64,000 nt of DNA, from positions 310,001-374,000 of the forward strand of contig CANLSQ010000002.1 of the NCBI GenBank assembly GCA_947493955.1, read 5' to 3'. The notes below the pieces were generated by a model that saw nothing but the letters and a program-made list of their open reading frames with translations, ran no database searches and was not told where the DNA came from. Positions 63,710 through 64,000 of the stretch are shown piece after piece. This DNA is from an uncultured Sphingomonadaceae bacterium (lineage in GTDB: Bacteria > Pseudomonadota > Alphaproteobacteria > Sphingomonadales > Sphingomonadaceae). How positions within the stretch are numbered: the stretch's first letter is position 1; each line of letters starts with the position of its first letter. The position numbers were made by a program, and so were the translations under genes.

Positions 63710-64000
63710 CTAATCACCAAAAAATGAATAGCGCGGGCCTCTTGGCTTGGGCGTTTTATGTTCCTCCGGTAATTTGCAAAGCCGGTTCATTTTTGTCACC
63801 GAACCATCGGCATATTCCCACACGAGCTGCTCGCCATCCATATAGCGGCGCACAACCACCGGACCCCAGCCGAAGGCATTGAAATCCAGCCTGCCATCCC
63901 GCCATTTCATGCTGGCAGAGGTGCGGTTGCAATATTCTTTATCACCTAAGGTAAAGAGCACCGAGCCTTCAGTGTCATTTGAATTGAAATCGCCAGTTTT
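63710..64000 (-). CDS. hypothetical protein, N-terminus outside window
   Basis: The minus-strand frame is open from the window end to a stop at 63710, giving 96 C-terminal residues. Two Cys (KEYCNRTSA and NRLCKLPE) and strand-rich sequence (LVWEYADGSVTKM) suggest a small disulfide-bonded periplasmic or lipoprotein domain. I recognise no family. It is convergent with the GST gene. Confidence 0.5.
   Translation of the reverse strand, partial: KTGDFNSNDTEGSVLFTLGDKEYCNRTSASMKWRDGRLDFNAFGWGPVVVRRYMDGEQLVWEYADGSVTKMNRLCKLPEEHKTPKPRGPRYSFFGD

Overview
The window looks like chromosome from an aerobic, mid-GC (roughly 55 %, by eye) alphaproteobacterium of the order Sphingomonadales, probably an aquatic genus close to Sphingorhabdus, Parasphingorhabdus or Sphingopyxis. 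The reasons are the RpoB and RpoC sequences, the TonB receptor and sulfatase content, paired DUF2807 proteins, the small sphingomonad-type hypothetical proteins and the lack of phage or insertion-sequence genes. I found no rRNA, tRNA, CRISPR array or complete mobile element.

Region 1 (1-24,570) is ordinary chromosome with many short operons: a GNAT acetyltransferase cut by the window edge, an EEP-family hydrolase, a two-domain VOC protein, a Kef-type cation/proton antiporter, a tandem universal stress protein, two DUF2807 envelope proteins around a methyltransferase, a sorbosone-dehydrogenase-like protein, a DUF815 ATPase behind an acyl-CoA dehydrogenase, a Sua5-type tRNA modification enzyme, aquaporin Z, an RND efflux pair followed by msrA and galU, a PDZ-M48 protease with a LysE exporter, and a LysR/pirin/azoreductase module.

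Region 2 (24,534-46,979) is the transcription and ribosome core. rpoC and rpoB lie on the minus strand, and rplJ and rplL lie on the same strand about 12.5 kb upstream. In most bacteria these four genes are contiguous. Here 15 unrelated genes separate them, rplL has its own terminator, and rpoB has a recognisable sigma-70-type promoter (TTGACC, 17 bp, TATATG) with a leader of about 220 nt. The intervening genes include a DUF2975/HTH pair with palindromic operators, a TetR gene divergent from a carotenoid-oxygenase, SDR and desaturase group, a GGDEF-EAL protein, a PagL-like lipid A deacylase and a MarR/S41-protease pair.

Region 3 (47,518-63,700) is the most interesting part. It is an accessory catabolic locus with a TonB-dependent receptor, an FGE-type sulfatase (CAPSR), a lipoprotein formylglycine-generating enzyme, a tandem DsbA/HCCA-isomerase-like protein, two DUF1330 proteins, two DhlA-type haloalkane dehalogenase homologues, an AtsA-like metallo-hydrolase, two GST-family proteins, a medium-chain reductase, a DUF2855 protein, a secreted EF-hand protein and a TetR regulator. 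Six copies of an inverted repeat, consensus TGGCA-N7-TGCCA, lie at four separate upstream regions, several on top of -10 boxes. They tie at least four transcription units, including the TetR gene, into one probable regulon. The enzyme set suggests uptake, desulfation, dehalogenation and glutathione-dependent processing of an amphiphilic molecule that is sulfated and possibly halogenated. The substrate is inference.

The window ends in a hypothetical protein cut by the right edge.
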